Origin: Hominiventricola filiformis
GTDB taxonomy: Bacteria > Bacillota > Clostridia > Lachnospirales > Lachnospiraceae
NCBI RefSeq assembly: GCF_020686965.1
Contig: NZ_JAJEPS010000001.1
Coordinates: 434,001 to 498,000 of the forward strand
DNA: 64,000 bases
Reading direction: 5' to 3'
In this document: piece by piece, positions 63,731 to 64,000 of the stretch
How positions within the stretch are numbered: position 1 is the stretch's first letter
Layout of the letters: each line of letters opens with the position of its first letter
Notes under the pieces: generated by a model
Database searches by the model: none
What the model was told of the DNA's origin: nothing
What the model saw: the letters and a program-made list of their open reading frames with translations, nothing else
Made by a program: the position numbers and the translations under genes

Positions 63731-64000
63731 CTTTCTTTATAATATTTTTCTACATGAATTCTGAATTTTTCAAATAATGGATAATATTCGTTTACAATAG
63801 TTGAAAACTGCTCCTCTGCAAAACTCCCATCATAATCATGTGCCAGCTGGTTTCGCACTTTCAACATTTGCATCCACCGGTCATCATCAATCAGTCTGTT
63901 CACAAATGCCTGCTGCAAAGTTTCCCGTGGAGAACCAATGGCAAAATCAATAATCTCCATTTTCTTCACCAGAATGTCTTTCATAACTTTCCACGCAATG
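63727..64000 (-). CDS. HEPN-type nucleotidyltransferase-substrate-binding protein (5' end outside window)
   Basis: The visible 90 codons (IAWKVMKDILVKKMEI, SPRETLQQAF, MLKVRNQLAHDYD) match the HI0074 family of HEPN proteins that pair with a MNT nucleotidyltransferase in toxin-antitoxin modules. The RNQLAHDYD segment carries the Rx4-6H HEPN motif. The reading frame runs past the window edge at 64000, so the real start and any partner gene lie outside. Confidence 0.8.
   Translation of the reverse strand, partial: IAWKVMKDILVKKMEIIDFAIGSPRETLQQAFVNRLIDDDRWMQMLKVRNQLAHDYDGSFAEEQFSTIVNEYYPLFEKFRIHVEKYYKES

Overview
This window looks like a chromosome segment of a low-to-mid-GC Firmicute, most probably a Lachnospiraceae gut commensal (Blautia-like). 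The evidence is a type III glutamine synthetase, paired CstA carriers, a T-box leader, strong GGAGG ribosome-binding sites and sigma-A promoters with 17-bp spacers. Genus assignment is inference. Almost all genes are on the minus strand, so the text reads from high to low coordinates.

Region 1 (1-208) is the 5' end of cysK with a consensus promoter. Region 2 (687-38608) is the striking part: one long minus-strand gene cluster. It begins with two paralogous membrane-anchored surface proteins that have collagen-like rods, the second broken by a mobile element, followed by a third surface protein with a GGX-repeat rod. Next comes a complete F1-type ATPase cassette in canonical atp order (c-like, b-like anchor, alpha, gamma, beta, epsilon). 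It ends with a polytopic membrane protein, a bitopic protein and a 4,432-residue surface protein with GLUG-type repeats and a LamG-like domain, anchored by a membrane helix at each end. The c-like subunit has no membrane carboxylate and no a-subunit gene is recognisable. I therefore infer that the ATPase does not pump ions and instead drives or energises the surface proteins. I know of no described system with this composition. F1-like ATPases recruited for other work are known from mycoplasmas, and that is the nearest analogy.

Region 3 (26104-35055) is an 8.95-kb integrative element inside the second surface-protein gene. It carries a large serine recombinase, an HUH rolling-circle Rep, a CI-like repressor with four spaced operators, a membrane-bound lytic transglycosylase, a C-type-lectin/FGE-fold protein and small accessory genes. 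No capsid or relaxase genes were seen. The inferred crossover dinucleotide (GG) is in the same codon phase on both sides, so precise excision would rejoin the host reading frame. A separate frameshift further downstream argues that the gene may also be decaying.

Region 4 (38640-41494) holds GC-rich degenerate tandem repeats, a pair of ~260-bp direct repeats and, between them, an Rpn-family nuclease. Region 5 (41495-58555) is ordinary chromosome: rpiB, glnN, a glmM operon (glmM, nucleotidyltransferase, DUF2156, hisC, COG2426, lipid kinase), the DUF1385-prmC-prfA group, rpmE, a MerR regulator, a YkgJ-type protein, a TetM-like GTPase fused to a NYN nuclease domain, and an HD protein. Region 6 (58556-64000) has two cstA genes, one behind a T-box leader and one translationally coupled to an unknown 177-residue protein. 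It ends with a truncated antiporter fragment and a partial HEPN-type gene.
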